Below, piece by piece: positions 33,292 to 41,254 of a stretch of DNA of 60,452 nt. The notes under the pieces are model-generated. The model searched no databases and was not told the DNA's origin. It saw only the letters and a program-made list of their open reading frames with translations. Both the position numbers and the translations under genes were made by a program. Source of the DNA: Bifidobacterium breve (GTDB lineage: Bacteria > Actinomycetota > Thermoleophilia > Solirubrobacterales > Solirubrobacteraceae); the NCBI GenBank assembly GCA_945889475.1, contig CAMDBT010000009.1, positions 1-60,452 of the forward strand, in the 5' to 3' direction. The first letter of the stretch is position 1. Each line of letters opens with the position of its first letter.

Positions 33292-34512
33292 ATGAAAGCA
33301 GTCCTTTCTCTATCGCTCACGATCTTTGCGTCAGCTCTGCTGGCCGCCTGTGGCGGCTCCAGTGGTTCCGATACCGGGTCGCCAACGACCGCGACCGGCG
33401 ACACCGTCCGAATCGGCGTCGAAGGCCCGCTCTCCGGCGACCAGAAGGTGACCGGAACCGGGATGCTGAATGGCGCCAAACTGGCCGCAGAGAAGCTCAA
33501 CGCCAAGGGCGGCTTGCTCGGCAAGCAGATTGAGATCGTGCCGATCGACGATGGGGCCGACGCCGATACCGGCGTGGCAGCAACGAACGCGGCAATCAAG
33601 AGCGGACTCGACGGTGTCGTTGGCCCGTACAACTCCGGTGTTGGCGTCAAGACGCTGCCGCTTTACGAGGCTGCTGGGCTAACCCCGATCCGGCTCACCT
33701 CCGACAGTTCCACCAACGGACTCGGCTACACGCTCCAGCCGATGGATTATCAGATCGCGCCGGTTGCCACGCAGGCGCTGACCGACTGGCTCAAAGCGAA
33801 GTCGGTAGCGATCGCCTACGACCCTACACCCGGCTACACGGTGACCGTCGCTGCGCAGATGAAGAAGTTGCTAGAAGAGGCCGGCGTCAAGGTAACGGCC
33901 TACGAGGCCGTCAAGCCGGGGGCTTCTAACTACACCAGCGCCGTCGCGGAGCTGGAAGCAACCAGTCCAGATGCGATCTACGCGGTCGTCTACTTCCCCG
34001 AAGGAGGGCTGATTGCAAAGGCGATGGACGCCAGCTCTTCCTCGGTCAAATGCCTTGCCGACTACGCCTCCGCTGACCCCGGGTTTGTCACCACCGCCGG
34101 GCAAGCCGCGGCTGAGAACTGCCCCGTCGTCGGCGTCCCTTCACCGGGCGACTTCCCAGATGGGGGGTCATTCGATTCCGCCTACCAGGATCAGTTCGGT
34201 GAAGGTCCCGGCACCTGGAGCTCATATGTTTACGACTCGGTCAATCTGCTAGCCAGCTGCGTTGAGAGCGCCGGTGGCTTCGCCATCACGCCAAACGCGG
34301 ATGGCTCAACGACCGCCCAAGTCGATGGCTCCACGCCGCTAACGAAGTGCCTCAACGCGACCGATAACTGGAAGGGCGTGACCGGGTCAGTGACAATCGA
34401 TCCGGCGAACGGCAACCGAGACCCGGCGACGGTCGTCGTGCTCGGCACAGACAGCAACGGTGCGCTTCACGTTGACAAGGACTGGGCGAACGTAGTCGGC
34501 GCGCCGTACTAG
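33292..34512 (+). CDS. Branched-chain amino-acid-type ABC substrate-binding lipoprotein
   Basis: A 406-aa periplasmic-binding-protein type I (LivK family). The N-terminus is a lipoprotein signal peptide with lipobox LLAAC (Cys at about 20) followed by a GGSSGSDTGS linker. Core motifs are IGVEGPLSGDQKVTGTGML, LNAKGGLLGKQIEIVPIDDG and VVGPYNSGVG. It is an orphan: no permease or ATPase genes are adjacent. It is divergent from bioY with a 104-bp shared promoter region. Confidence 0.88.
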   Translation: MKAVLSLSLTIFASALLAACGGSSGSDTGSPTTATGDTVRIGVEGPLSGDQKVTGTGMLNGAKLAAEKLNAKGGLLGKQIEIVPIDDGADADTGVAATNAAIKSGLDGVVGPYNSGVGVKTLPLYEAAGLTPIRLTSDSSTNGLGYTLQPMDYQIAPVATQALTDWLKAKSVAIAYDPTPGYTVTVAAQMKKLLEEAGVKVTAYEAVKPGASNYTSAVAELEATSPDAIYAVVYFPEGGLIAKAMDASSSSVKCLADYASADPGFVTTAGQAAAENCPVVGVPSPGDFPDGGSFDSAYQDQFGEGPGTWSSYVYDSVNLLASCVESAGGFAITPNADGSTTAQVDGSTPLTKCLNATDNWKGVTGSVTIDPANGNRDPATVVVLGTDSNGALHVDKDWANVVGAPY

Positions 34513-34635
34513 CTGGCGAGCAGTAGTGCCAGTGCAGCGATAGAAAGGCTGTCACGGAGGCCAGCACGAGCACGGTTATTAGCGCCACTGCCCGAGATTG
34601 CGGCAACCTACGGCGCTAGTCGCGCCGCGCCGCGC

Positions 34636-34641
34636 TACCCT
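34636..34641 (+). promoter_or_regulatory. -10 element TACCCT before efp
   Basis: TACCCT ends 10 nt before ATG 34652. It sits in a 139-nt gap after the binding-protein gene that otherwise shows nothing but a weak CTGGC/GCCAG repeat. Confidence 0.45.
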
Positions 34642-34651
34642 CGCCGCTCAG

Positions 34652-35212
34652 ATGATTTCAACTAACCAGCTCAAGAATGGCAACCACATCGAGGTCGACG
34701 GCACGGTCTTCAAGGTCGTCGACTTCCAGCACGTCAAGCCAGGTAAAGGCCCGGCTTTCGTGCGCACCAAGCTGCGCCGCGCCTCAGACGGGAACGTGAT
34801 CGACAAGACCTTCCGCGCCGGCGAGAAGTTCCGCTCAGTCCGTTCTGAGGCCCGACGGATGAGTTTCCTCTACTCCGACGGGAGCGCGGCGCACTTCATG
34901 GATTCGGAGTCATTCGAGCAGATTGAACTCCCTCTCGCTCTGGTTGAAGACCAGCTTCGCTGGACGAAGCCCAACGACGACGTCGACCTTCTCTTTATCG
35001 ATTCGGAGCCGAGCACGTTGCAGCTACCAGCATCGGTTGAGCTGGAAGTCACGGAAACGGAACCTGGACTGCGCGGGGACACCGCTTCAGGCGGCGGCAA
35101 CAAGCCAGCAACCCTTGAGACCGGCGCCGTCATCCAAGTGCCTCTCTTCGTCAATATCGGCGACAAGATCAAGGTGCAGACCGAAACCGGCGACTACATG
35201 TCGCGCGCCTAG
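34652..35212 (+). CDS. efp: Elongation factor P
   Basis: A 186-aa translation factor that relieves ribosome stalling at proline runs. Domain I has the tip loop HVKPGKGPAFVRT with Lys32 at the modification position. The Pro next to the loop fits the actinobacterial type, thought to work with little or no modification. Domains II and III end at VPLFVNIGDKIKVQTETGDYMSRA-like C-terminus. ATG 34652 starts MISTNQLKNGNHIEVDG; the open frame back to 34598 is not homologous. Confidence 0.95.
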   Translation: MISTNQLKNGNHIEVDGTVFKVVDFQHVKPGKGPAFVRTKLRRASDGNVIDKTFRAGEKFRSVRSEARRMSFLYSDGSAAHFMDSESFEQIELPLALVEDQLRWTKPNDDVDLLFIDSEPSTLQLPASVELEVTETEPGLRGDTASGGGNKPATLETGAVIQVPLFVNIGDKIKVQTETGDYMSRA

Positions 35213-35221
35213 GGCGCCCCG

Positions 35222-35644
35222 TTGGCCGTGTCGCGTCGCAGCGATCAACGCCGGGAGGCGGCATTCGTTCTTTACGAGGCCGAGATCGCCGGAGCGCCGG
35301 TCAGCGAACTGCTCGATCGCGGGGCGGGCGCTTTGACCCGCTCACTCGTCCATGCCGCCGACGACCTGCGCGAGCAGCTCGACGAAATCATTGGTCGCTA
35401 CGCGATCGATTGGCGCGTCGAGCGAATCGCGGTGCTCGAACGCTGCATCATGCGTGTTGCGCTGGTCGAGATGCTTTACCCCGATGCCGCAGCGGCAGAG
35501 AAGCCGATTCCGCCAGCAGGAGCGATCGACCAAGCGGTCGAGGTGGCGAAGGAATACTGCGGCGAACGGTCGCCCAGCTTCGTCAACGGGATCCTCAATG
35601 CGGCGATGGCCGAGATCGGGGAGACTACGCCCAGCGATGACTGA
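35222..35644 (+). CDS. nusB: Transcription antitermination factor NusB
   Basis: A 140-aa all-helical protein that binds boxA RNA with NusE during rRNA antitermination. It begins SRRSDQRREAAFVLYEAE and ends with the family segment PPAGAIDQAVEVAKEYCGERSPSFVNGIL. TTG 35222 and GTG 35228 are both possible starts. It follows efp by 9 nt, the usual actinobacterial order, and overlaps the xseB-like gene. Confidence 0.93.
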   Translation: MAVSRRSDQRREAAFVLYEAEIAGAPVSELLDRGAGALTRSLVHAADDLREQLDEIIGRYAIDWRVERIAVLERCIMRVALVEMLYPDAAAAEKPIPPAGAIDQAVEVAKEYCGERSPSFVNGILNAAMAEIGETTPSDD

Positions 35645-35849
35645 CTTGGACACAACCGCACTCGATCAGATGGTCGAACGGCTCAGCCGCGCCGCGCAGC
35701 AGCTGCGCGGCGGCGACCTGACGACGGACGCCGCCGCGTCGCTAGTTGAGGACTGCGCGGAGCTCGCTGGCCAAGCGTCGAGTGAACTCGACCGCTTGGC
35801 CAAGGAGACGCCGGCCGAACCGGCGCCAGGCCAGGACACGCTGCTGTGA
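35637..35849 (+). CDS. xseB: Exodeoxyribonuclease VII small-subunit-like protein
   Basis: A 70-aa helical protein with the two-helix pattern of XseB: LDQMVERLSRAAQQLRGGDL, then a second helix ending AGQASSELDRLAKET. The overlap with nusB (8 nt) and the position just before ispA fit the common xseB-ispA-dxs order. Sequence similarity is only moderate, and no xseA large subunit gene is in the window, so the name is tentative. Confidence 0.6.
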   Translation: MTDLDTTALDQMVERLSRAAQQLRGGDLTTDAAASLVEDCAELAGQASSELDRLAKETPAEPAPGQDTLL

Positions 35850-35856
35850 GGCGCCG

Positions 35857-36729
35857 GTGAGCTACCCCGACGACCTGCGCCAGCAGGTCGACGAGTACCT
35901 GCAGCAACTGCGCTTCAGCGACGGGTCAACGACAGAAGGGCTCGAGCAGGCGATGCTCTATTCGCTGCTCGCAGGTGGAAAGCGAATCCGCCCTGTGCTG
36001 GCGCTCGCCACAGCGGCTGCACTGGGCGACGAGCCAGCAAGCGTGATGCCACTCGCCGCCGCGCTGGAAATGGTCCACAGCTACTCGCTGATTCATGACG
36101 ACCTGCCCGCGATGGATGACGACGACCTTCGCCGCGGCAGGCCGTCGTGCCATGTCGCCTTCGGCGAAGACCTGGCGATTCTTGCCGGCGACGCGCTCTA
36201 CGCGGAGGCCTTTCGGTTGATCCTTGCCGAGCAGCCAGGTGATCCCGCGCGGCTGCTCGCAGCAGCGGCCGAGCTGGGCGCAGCGACGGGCGTCAACGGC
36301 ATGGTCGGCGGTCAGTACCTCGACGTTGCGGATGCCGCCGCGGCCGGCCCAGAAGGCCTTCGCGAGCTCCACTCACGCAAGACTGGCAGGCTGATCAGCG
36401 CATCGGTCGAGTGTGTCTGTCTGCTCAATGGAATTGAGCAGGGCTCTCTGCTGGCCTACCGAGCCTTCGCCGCCGAGCTCGGCGTGCTCTTCCAGATCGT
36501 CGACGACATCCTCGACGTCACCGGCTCCGACGAAGAGTTGGGCAAGCCGTCGGGAAGCGACGAGCGCCAAGGTAAGCGGACTTACGTCAGCGAATTTGGG
36601 CTAGAGCGAGCGAAGGCGTTGGCAGAGGACTCGCACGCGCAGACGCGCCATGCACTCGCCGTCGCTGCACCGCGCGGAGCCGAGGAACTCGAGCGGATCA
36701 CCGACTTCATCGCCGCGCGCGAGAGTTGA
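35857..36729 (+). CDS. ispA: Polyprenyl diphosphate synthase (farnesyl/geranylgeranyl type)
   Basis: A 290-aa trans-prenyltransferase that condenses isopentenyl diphosphate onto allylic diphosphates. The first aspartate-rich motif is HDDLPAMDDDDLRRG, the second FQIVDDILD, with GGKRIRP near residue 38. Chain length cannot be fixed safely from sequence. GTG 35857 (SYPDDLRQQVDEYL) was chosen 7 nt after the xseB stop; upstream reading overlaps xseB. dxs lies 2.3 kb downstream, separated by an antisense gene. Confidence 0.92.
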   Translation: MSYPDDLRQQVDEYLQQLRFSDGSTTEGLEQAMLYSLLAGGKRIRPVLALATAAALGDEPASVMPLAAALEMVHSYSLIHDDLPAMDDDDLRRGRPSCHVAFGEDLAILAGDALYAEAFRLILAEQPGDPARLLAAAAELGAATGVNGMVGGQYLDVADAAAAGPEGLRELHSRKTGRLISASVECVCLLNGIEQGSLLAYRAFAAELGVLFQIVDDILDVTGSDEELGKPSGSDERQGKRTYVSEFGLERAKALAEDSHAQTRHALAVAAPRGAEELERITDFIAARES

Positions 36730-36756
36730 CCGGAGGCGGTTGCGCGCCGCGCAGCG

Positions 36757-39015
36757 CTAGCGCGAGAGGAGTGTTTTGGCTTCTAGCTCGCGCAACATGA
36801 ACGGTGCCAGCGTGAGGTTCCAGAGCTCGGTCTGGTGGTGCTTATCGGAGTGAATCAGGACGCCCCCGACGACCGCTAGGCAGCGCCGCGGGCCGCAGTA
36901 GAACTCGGTCAGGTCGATCACGTCAATGTTGCTCTGGTTGACGTTCGAGGCGGCGAGCGCGAGCGCGTCGGGGATCAGCGCGACTGAGCGCTCTATCGCG
37001 CAGGCCGGTCCTGCTGGCTTGCTTGCCGCGATGGCTCGCTCAACGCAGTCCAGCGTCCCCGGCCCGGCACGTGGATTATCGCGCAGAACGACCACCTGTC
37101 TAATCGTTCGCGGTAGGTCTCGCAGCCGCTCCTCGTATCCTCGCACGCGGTTGTCGAAGGAGTCCGGGTTACGGCCTGTGCCGCTCGATTGCGCCATGAT
37201 GAGCGTGTCAATCTTCGGATTTTGGTCCAGCCATTCGACGAGCTGGCGCTGCCACTGGCGGCAGCCGCGAATCTCAACCGCCGTGCCGGTCAGATAACTG
37301 CTCAGCGGGCAACCGCGACGGACAATCGAGCTGATCTTCCAACCAAGCTTGCTAGCGACCAGGTTGAGCCCCGGCCGCCAGCGCCGTGCGTGGCTGTCAC
37401 CGATAGCGACAATCTCGCGCTTGGCGCGGTCGGCAGGGACACCGAGGCTGCATATTTCAAGCAGTCCGATCAGCTTCAGGCCGTCTCGGCAGAGTGGGCT
37501 CTTGTTGGCTTCGGTTCCGTCGCGCGGGATCACCAGCTCCCTAGCGGTGGCTGGTGATGGGTAGACGGAAAGGCGGAGCTTTGGATTGATGCACGGCTGG
37601 TTGTGGGGGTCGCGCGCCGCGGCGCCGAGGCACGGCTCACCGCTGGCGAGCAGTCGCGCCGTAGCGCGGCGGTCTTGCGCTTGGCGTTCGTTCAAGTGAG
37701 CGATCGCCGCGAAGCCTGCCAGCAAGACCAGAGCCGTTGCCGCGAGCGCGAAGATGAATGTCTTGCGTGGCCGTCCGCGGGCTAGCAACGGACCCGTTCG
37801 AAGCGGATCTTCGACGAAGCGCTTTGTCAGCCCTGCGAGGATCAGCGTCAGCGCCAGCAAGGCGATCTTGATCGGAGTTGTGAGCGCTCCGAGTAGGACG
37901 AACGGAGCAAGGATCAGCAGCGGCCAGTGCCAGAGATAGATCGAATAGGAGTTGTCACCGACCCACTGCACCGCTCTTAGCTTCATCCAGCCGAGCGGCG
38001 CCCAACGCAGTTGCGGTGCACCGGCCCAGATGACAGCCAGAGTGCCGAGGATCGGCAGCAGCGCGGCGGCGCCCGGGAACGGAGTCTCTGTGCTGAAGCA
38101 GAATGAGGCGATCAGGATCGCCGCGACCCCAAGCCACGAGGCGCCAGCGCGCAGCGCCGGGCGGCCGCCCGCGGCGGCCGCCAGTGCGAGGATGCCGCCG
38201 GCGCCGAATTCCCAGACGCGCGTCGGTGTAATGAAGAACGCCGCGGCCGGGTCGGCGGCGGTTTCAAGAATCGAGTAGATCAGGCTTGCCGCTGTCAGCG
38301 TGATCAGCATCGCTGCTATTGAGCGACGACGCAATTGCTCCGAGCCGCGCCGAGCGACAACGATCGCAATCAGGATCAGCACAGGCCAAACGATGTAGAA
38401 CTGCTCTTCGACCGACAGCGACCAGTAGTGCTGAACGGGGGAGGGGCGGTTCTCGGCGCCGAGATAATCGACCGCCTGGGCGGCGAGATTCCAGTTCTCA
38501 ACGTAGAGCGTGCTCGCGCGGATCTCGGCGAAGAACTGCTCCCAGAGATTCAGCGGGGCTACGAGGTACGTTGCCGCCGAGCAGAACAGCAGGACCAGTA
38601 GAGCGGCTGGAAGGATCCGCCTCGCTCGCCGCGCCCAGAACGCTGGTAGCGAGAGCTTCGCCGTTCGGTCCACCTCACGGACCAGATGGGCGGTGATCAA
38701 GAAGCCAGAGATTGCGAAGAAGACGTCAACGCCGACGTAGCCGCCTGTAATCAGGTGGGGCCAGTAGTGGAAGACGACGACGGTTACGACAGCGATTGCA
38801 CGGAGCGCCTGAATCTCAGGGCGCACGGCTCGCGGCGATCCTGCGGGGCTCTCTGACGCTCGATCGCTGCGGACTGTTTGGGCTTTGGCGCGATCGGTCA
38901 CAGGAAAGGGAAGGGCGCGCTGCGCGGCGCGGCTTGAAGCGCGTCGCCACAGGTCACGGAAGACAAAGTACAGCCTTGCAGGGCGACTAATTCGCGGCCC
39001 AGGTGCTCGGATCAT
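36757..39015 (-). CDS. Acyltransferase-3/SGNH O-acetyltransferase (OatA-like)
   Basis: A 752-aa polytopic enzyme. The N-terminal acyltransferase-3 domain (about 65-440, around ten membrane helices) starts PEIQALRAIAVVTVVVFHYWP and contains GGYVGVDVFFAISGFLIT and YWSLSVEEQFYIVWP. A linker leads to a C-terminal SGNH domain (about 520-745) with block I VAIGDSHARRW. Such proteins O-acetylate peptidoglycan or surface glycans; the acceptor is unknown. The first 60 residues are basic and poorly conserved, and GTG near residue 39 may be the true start. It is inserted antisense between ispA and dxs. Confidence 0.9.
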   Translation of the reverse strand: MIRAPGPRISRPARLYFVFRDLWRRASSRAAQRALPFPVTDRAKAQTVRSDRASESPAGSPRAVRPEIQALRAIAVVTVVVFHYWPHLITGGYVGVDVFFAISGFLITAHLVREVDRTAKLSLPAFWARRARRILPAALLVLLFCSAATYLVAPLNLWEQFFAEIRASTLYVENWNLAAQAVDYLGAENRPSPVQHYWSLSVEEQFYIVWPVLILIAIVVARRGSEQLRRRSIAAMLITLTAASLIYSILETAADPAAAFFITPTRVWEFGAGGILALAAAAGGRPALRAGASWLGVAAILIASFCFSTETPFPGAAALLPILGTLAVIWAGAPQLRWAPLGWMKLRAVQWVGDNSYSIYLWHWPLLILAPFVLLGALTTPIKIALLALTLILAGLTKRFVEDPLRTGPLLARGRPRKTFIFALAATALVLLAGFAAIAHLNERQAQDRRATARLLASGEPCLGAAARDPHNQPCINPKLRLSVYPSPATARELVIPRDGTEANKSPLCRDGLKLIGLLEICSLGVPADRAKREIVAIGDSHARRWRPGLNLVASKLGWKISSIVRRGCPLSSYLTGTAVEIRGCRQWQRQLVEWLDQNPKIDTLIMAQSSGTGRNPDSFDNRVRGYEERLRDLPRTIRQVVVLRDNPRAGPGTLDCVERAIAASKPAGPACAIERSVALIPDALALAASNVNQSNIDVIDLTEFYCGPRRCLAVVGGVLIHSDKHHQTELWNLTLAPFMLRELEAKTLLSR

Positions 39016-39035
39016 GAGCTTCGCGGCCTGAGAGT

Positions 39036-39042
39036 TAGAATA
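39036..39042. promoter_or_regulatory. Overlapping divergent -10 elements for dxs and the acyltransferase
   Basis: On the plus strand TAGAAT (39036-39041) would serve dxs with a leader of about 25 nt. On the minus strand TATTCT (39042-39037) faces the acyltransferase gene, 21 nt before its ATG. The two hexamers overlap, so polymerases would compete. -35 boxes are not evident. Confidence 0.35.
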
Positions 39043-39073
39043 GGCAGCTGCGCAGAGCTAGCGAACGCCAAAA

Positions 39074-41026
39074 ATGACACGAATTCTCGACTCAATCGAC
39101 TGTCCGCAGGACCTCCACGGGCTCGACGACGCACAGTTGCAGCAGCTCGCGCAGGAGGTCCGCGAGTACATTGTCGACACCGTCGGTGAGATTGGCGGAC
39201 ACTTCGGCGCCAACCTTGGTACCTGCGAGCTCGCCGTCGCACTTCACTCGGTGCTCGACTCCCCGCGCGACAAGATCCTATGGGACGTTGGTCATCAGGC
39301 CTACCCGCACAAGGTTTTGACCGGCCGCCGCGATCAGCTTGCGACGATCCGACACTACGGCGGCCTCGCCCCGTTCTGTTCGATTGAGGAGAGCGAGCAC
39401 GACATCATGGGCGCCGGCCACGCCTCGACTTCGATCGGTTACGGGGTCGGCCTGAAGGAAGCAATGCGGCTGCTCGGCCGTCCCAACCAAGGTCGTGTTG
39501 CGGCAGTTATCGGCGACGGCGCGATGACCGGGGGAGTGGCCTTCGAAGCGATCCATCAGGCCGGCGGGCTGGGGACGCCGATGGTCGTCGTGCTCAACGA
39601 CAACGGGATGTCGATCGCGCCGAACGTCGGCGCCCTCTCGCGCTATTTCACGCGCGTGCGCCTGAACCCGAAGTTCTGGCACGCCCGTGAAGGAGTCGAG
39701 GACCGCCTCAGTCACCTTCCGGCCGGGATCGGCGCCAAGGTCGAGAAGCTCGGCCCTCAGCTGAAGGAGTCGCTGAAGGCGTTCTGGGCGCCAGGACTCT
39801 TCTGGGAAGAGCTTGATTGGGCCTACGTAGGCGTTGTTGACGGCCACGATGTCGCCGCCCTGCGCGAGGCGCTAGAGGCCGCTTTCGCTGCTGACCGCCC
39901 GGTCGTGGTCCACATTACGACCGTCAAAGGGAAAGGCTTCGCACCGGCCGAGGAGGGCGGGCTCGAAGGGATGGAGAAATGGCACGCCGCGAAGCCTGGC
40001 TCGATCGCCGACGGCGCTCCGGTTGCGAAAAAGTCGTCAGCGCCGCCGAAGGGTGCGCCAACGCCAGCGCCGACCTACACGGAGGTCTTTGGCAACGCGG
40101 TGGTCAGCGAGGTGCGCGCTAACCGCCGCGTCGTAGCAATCACCGCTGCGATGAACTCTGGAACCGGGCTCAACATCCTCCAAGAGGTCGAACCTGATCA
40201 TTACTTTGACGTCGGAATCGCGGAGCAACAGTCGGTGCTCTTCGCGGCCGGAATGGCGCTCGAAGGGGCGCGGCCGATCTGCGCGATCTACTCCACATTC
40301 CTTCAGCGCGCATACGACCAGATAGTCCACGACGTTGCGCTTCAGTCGCTGCCGGTGGTCTTCGCAATGGATCGGGCCGGACTGGTAGGCGACGATGGAC
40401 CGACCCATCACGGCGTCTTTGACATCGCCTACATGCGGGCGCTGCCAAACATGACGCTGATGGCGCCGCGCGACGAGGCTCAGCTGGTGCACATGCTGCA
40501 CACGGCGATCGCGCACGAAACTGGGCCCGTCGCGCTGCGTTACCCGCGCGGAGAGGGCGTCGGCACACCGCTGCCCGACAAGCCACAGCTGATTGAGATC
40601 GGAACCGGTGAGATTCTGCGCGAAGGTCGAAGCGTCGCGCTGCTCGGCTACGGGCTCGGCGTGTCGAAGGCGCTTGAGGCGGCCGACATTCTCGCTGGGG
40701 CGGGAATTGAGGTGACGGTCGCCGACGCGCGCTTTGCGAAGCCGCTCGACGCTGCGCTGCTCGCGCAGCTGGCGGCTGAGCATGACCTGCTGGTGACGAT
40801 CGAAGACGCGGTTCTCAGCGGTGGCTTTGGAACCGCAGTCTGGGAGCACTACAACGAGGCCGGGATCCCGACGCCACGGATGCTGCGGATTGGGCTGCCC
40901 GACCGCTACGTCACTCACGGCAAGCCGGCGCTGCTGTACGAAGAGGTCGGACTGACCGGCGAGAAGATCGCCGAGCGGATTACCGCGCTGATCAGCGTTG
41001 GTGACGAAATCGCCAGCGAGGCCTGA
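39074..41026 (+). CDS. dxs: 1-deoxy-D-xylulose-5-phosphate synthase
   Basis: A 650-aa thiamine diphosphate enzyme that starts the MEP isoprenoid pathway from pyruvate and glyceraldehyde 3-phosphate. The N-terminal domain has ILWDVGHQAYPHKVLTGR and the ThDP motif GDGAMTGGVAFEAIHQAG...NDN. The pyrimidine-binding domain has VGIAEQQSVLFAAG, and the C-terminal domain starts near 520. It has normal length and all domains. It supplies precursors for ispA. Confidence 0.96.
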   Translation: MTRILDSIDCPQDLHGLDDAQLQQLAQEVREYIVDTVGEIGGHFGANLGTCELAVALHSVLDSPRDKILWDVGHQAYPHKVLTGRRDQLATIRHYGGLAPFCSIEESEHDIMGAGHASTSIGYGVGLKEAMRLLGRPNQGRVAAVIGDGAMTGGVAFEAIHQAGGLGTPMVVVLNDNGMSIAPNVGALSRYFTRVRLNPKFWHAREGVEDRLSHLPAGIGAKVEKLGPQLKESLKAFWAPGLFWEELDWAYVGVVDGHDVAALREALEAAFAADRPVVVHITTVKGKGFAPAEEGGLEGMEKWHAAKPGSIADGAPVAKKSSAPPKGAPTPAPTYTEVFGNAVVSEVRANRRVVAITAAMNSGTGLNILQEVEPDHYFDVGIAEQQSVLFAAGMALEGARPICAIYSTFLQRAYDQIVHDVALQSLPVVFAMDRAGLVGDDGPTHHGVFDIAYMRALPNMTLMAPRDEAQLVHMLHTAIAHETGPVALRYPRGEGVGTPLPDKPQLIEIGTGEILREGRSVALLGYGLGVSKALEAADILAGAGIEVTVADARFAKPLDAALLAQLAAEHDLLVTIEDAVLSGGFGTAVWEHYNEAGIPTPRMLRIGLPDRYVTHGKPALLYEEVGLTGEKIAERITALISVGDEIASEA

Positions 41027-41040
41027 GCGCTTGCCAAAGA

Positions 41041-41071
41041 GAAACGACCCGCCAATTTGGCGAGTCGTTTC
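41041..41071 (+). terminator. Strong hairpin after dxs
   Basis: Fourteen-nt arms (GAAACGACCCGCCA and its partner, 13 of 14 pairs) enclose a 3-nt ATT loop, 15 nt after the dxs stop. It may be the dxs terminator or a processing stem. There is no U-run after it; a GGGAGGAGA sequence follows at once, so a purely terminator role is uncertain. Confidence 0.55.
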
Positions 41072-41089
41072 GGGAGGAGAGATACTTCT

Positions 41090-41140
41090 ATGTGGGTCCG
41101 GCTGTACGGTCGCTGCGTTGAATATGGTGCAGGCGACTAA
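41090..41140 (+). CDS. Possible 16-residue leader peptide
   Basis: ATG 41090 opens a 16-codon frame (MWVRLYGRCVEYGAGD, then TAA). A strong ribosome-binding sequence, GGGAGGAGA at 41072-41080, precedes it by about 10 nt. Such a sequence is unusual in this window and sits directly behind the hairpin. It may be a real micro-ORF, part of a structured RNA, or chance. Confidence 0.3.
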   Translation: MWVRLYGRCVEYGAGD

Positions 41141-41170
41141 GCACCACTCTGACGCAGAACTCAGCGGCTG

Positions 41171-41246
41171 TGTGTGAGGGAGCGCACAGAACTTGTGTGC
41201 GGTAACGCACACAAGTTTCGGCACTTCTACCGGCTGCCGGTAGCGT
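41171..41246 (+). promoter_or_regulatory. tlyA control region: three palindromes and a leaderless -10
   Basis: 41190-41217 is a perfect inverted repeat with 12-nt arms (AACTTGTGTGCG) around GTAA. 41171-41188 is a related imperfect copy (TGTGTG...CGCACA), 23 bp away centre to centre. 41227-41243 is a third palindrome with 8-nt arms (CTACCGGC, centre T). It runs into the -10 TAGCGT (41241-41246), which ends 8 nt before the tlyA ATG. This looks like tandem operators on a leaderless promoter. Confidence 0.5.
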
Positions 41247-41254
41247 TCAGCGTG

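Noticed and set aside
41174-41254. Upstream GTG start for tlyA
   Set aside because: It would translate the palindromic region into non-conserved residues, whereas ATG 41255 gives the S4-domain start and has a -10 box 8 nt before it.
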